DNA of 64,000 nucleotides from Actinoplanes lutulentus (lineage in GTDB: Bacteria > Actinomycetota > Actinomycetes > Mycobacteriales > Micromonosporaceae), in the NCBI RefSeq assembly GCF_003259845.1, contig NZ_QLMJ01000015.1, positions 124,001 through 188,000 of the forward strand. The letters are read 5' to 3'. Within the stretch, counting starts at the first letter, position 1. Each line of letters opens with the position of its first letter. Of the stretch, positions 63,968 through 64,000 are shown piece after piece. Under the pieces are notes generated by a model, which saw only the letters and a program-made list of their open reading frames with translations, had not been told where the DNA came from and did no database searches. The position numbers were made by a program, and so were the translations under genes.

Positions 63968-64000
63968 GCCGGCCAGTCTTCCGGCAGACGGGCGTCGAGG

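Overview
The window is high-GC DNA packed with short, often overlapping genes on both strands. It reads as a filamentous actinobacterium, most likely Actinoplanes or another Micromonosporaceae. This rests on GTG/TTG starts, many apparently leaderless genes (a TANNNT box 6-7 nt before the start codon), an ECF42 sigma factor with its DGPF partner, a DUF5999 protein, a DivIVA-family protein and a Rox-type rifampicin monooxygenase. The taxon is an inference; no rRNA or tRNA gene was seen.

Layout. 0-4.1 kb: end of a siderophore operon of the NRPS-independent type, with two IucA/IucC synthetases and a fold-III PLP decarboxylase. 4.2-8.4 kb: GrpB protein, an acetyltransferase remnant, an FAD oxidoreductase, and a large membrane protein with five evenly spaced CX4C pairs. 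8.4-13.5 kb: an ABC-F protein behind a tiny leader ORF and hairpin, an XRE regulator/aldo-keto reductase pair, and a MerR-HEAT operon with its own MerR-type promoter. 13.5-21.2 kb: lipoprotein, methyltransferase, def, a SigE-like sigma factor, pabB, DUF5999, and gcvP under a glycine riboswitch. 21.2-25.9 kb: an aldo-keto reductase coupled to a polymerase-beta-type nucleotidyltransferase (RlaP-like), 1.1 kb of repeats, a second RlaP-like gene, then a two-gene unit ending in an AbiEii-type nucleotidyltransferase.

25.9-35.8 kb: a MarR-like gene behind a SoxR-like box, a PAS-GGDEF-EAL protein, a DUF574 methyltransferase, and an acyl-CoA module (TetR and acyl-CoA dehydrogenase divergent from an SRPBCC-thiolase-like-crotonase fusion and an acyl-CoA ligase). 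35.8-48.5 kb: glycosyltransferase, quinone oxidoreductase/AraC, DivIVA, LysR, nadE, a TDT-family transporter, DUF3616, DGPF/ECF42, small membrane proteins, GlxA-type regulator, and VOC/ArsR with a perfect operator. 48.7-57.8 kb: small proteins, a hydrolase-fold protein lacking the nucleophile Ser, a 5'-truncated PadR, SRPBCC, rox behind a second leader ORF and hairpin, GNAT, NIPSNAP, HNH-like, two hairpin repeats, DUF1152, an orphan histidine kinase and a GIDE-like membrane protein. 57.8-64 kb: a 1172-residue membrane NACHT NTPase with C-terminal helical repeats, an FAD monooxygenase divergent from its TetR, and an ICL/PEP-mutase family enzyme.

Best leads: (i) leader peptide plus hairpin in front of two antibiotic-resistance-type genes (ABC-F and rox); (ii) three polymerase-beta nucleotidyltransferases within 3.6 kb, one in a toxin-antitoxin-like pair; (iii) the membrane NACHT protein as a possible defence or signalling NTPase; (iv) the three-domain acyl-CoA fusion; (v) a shared element around CCTAGGAttCTAGG at three places. 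All functions are read from sequence motifs without database searches.
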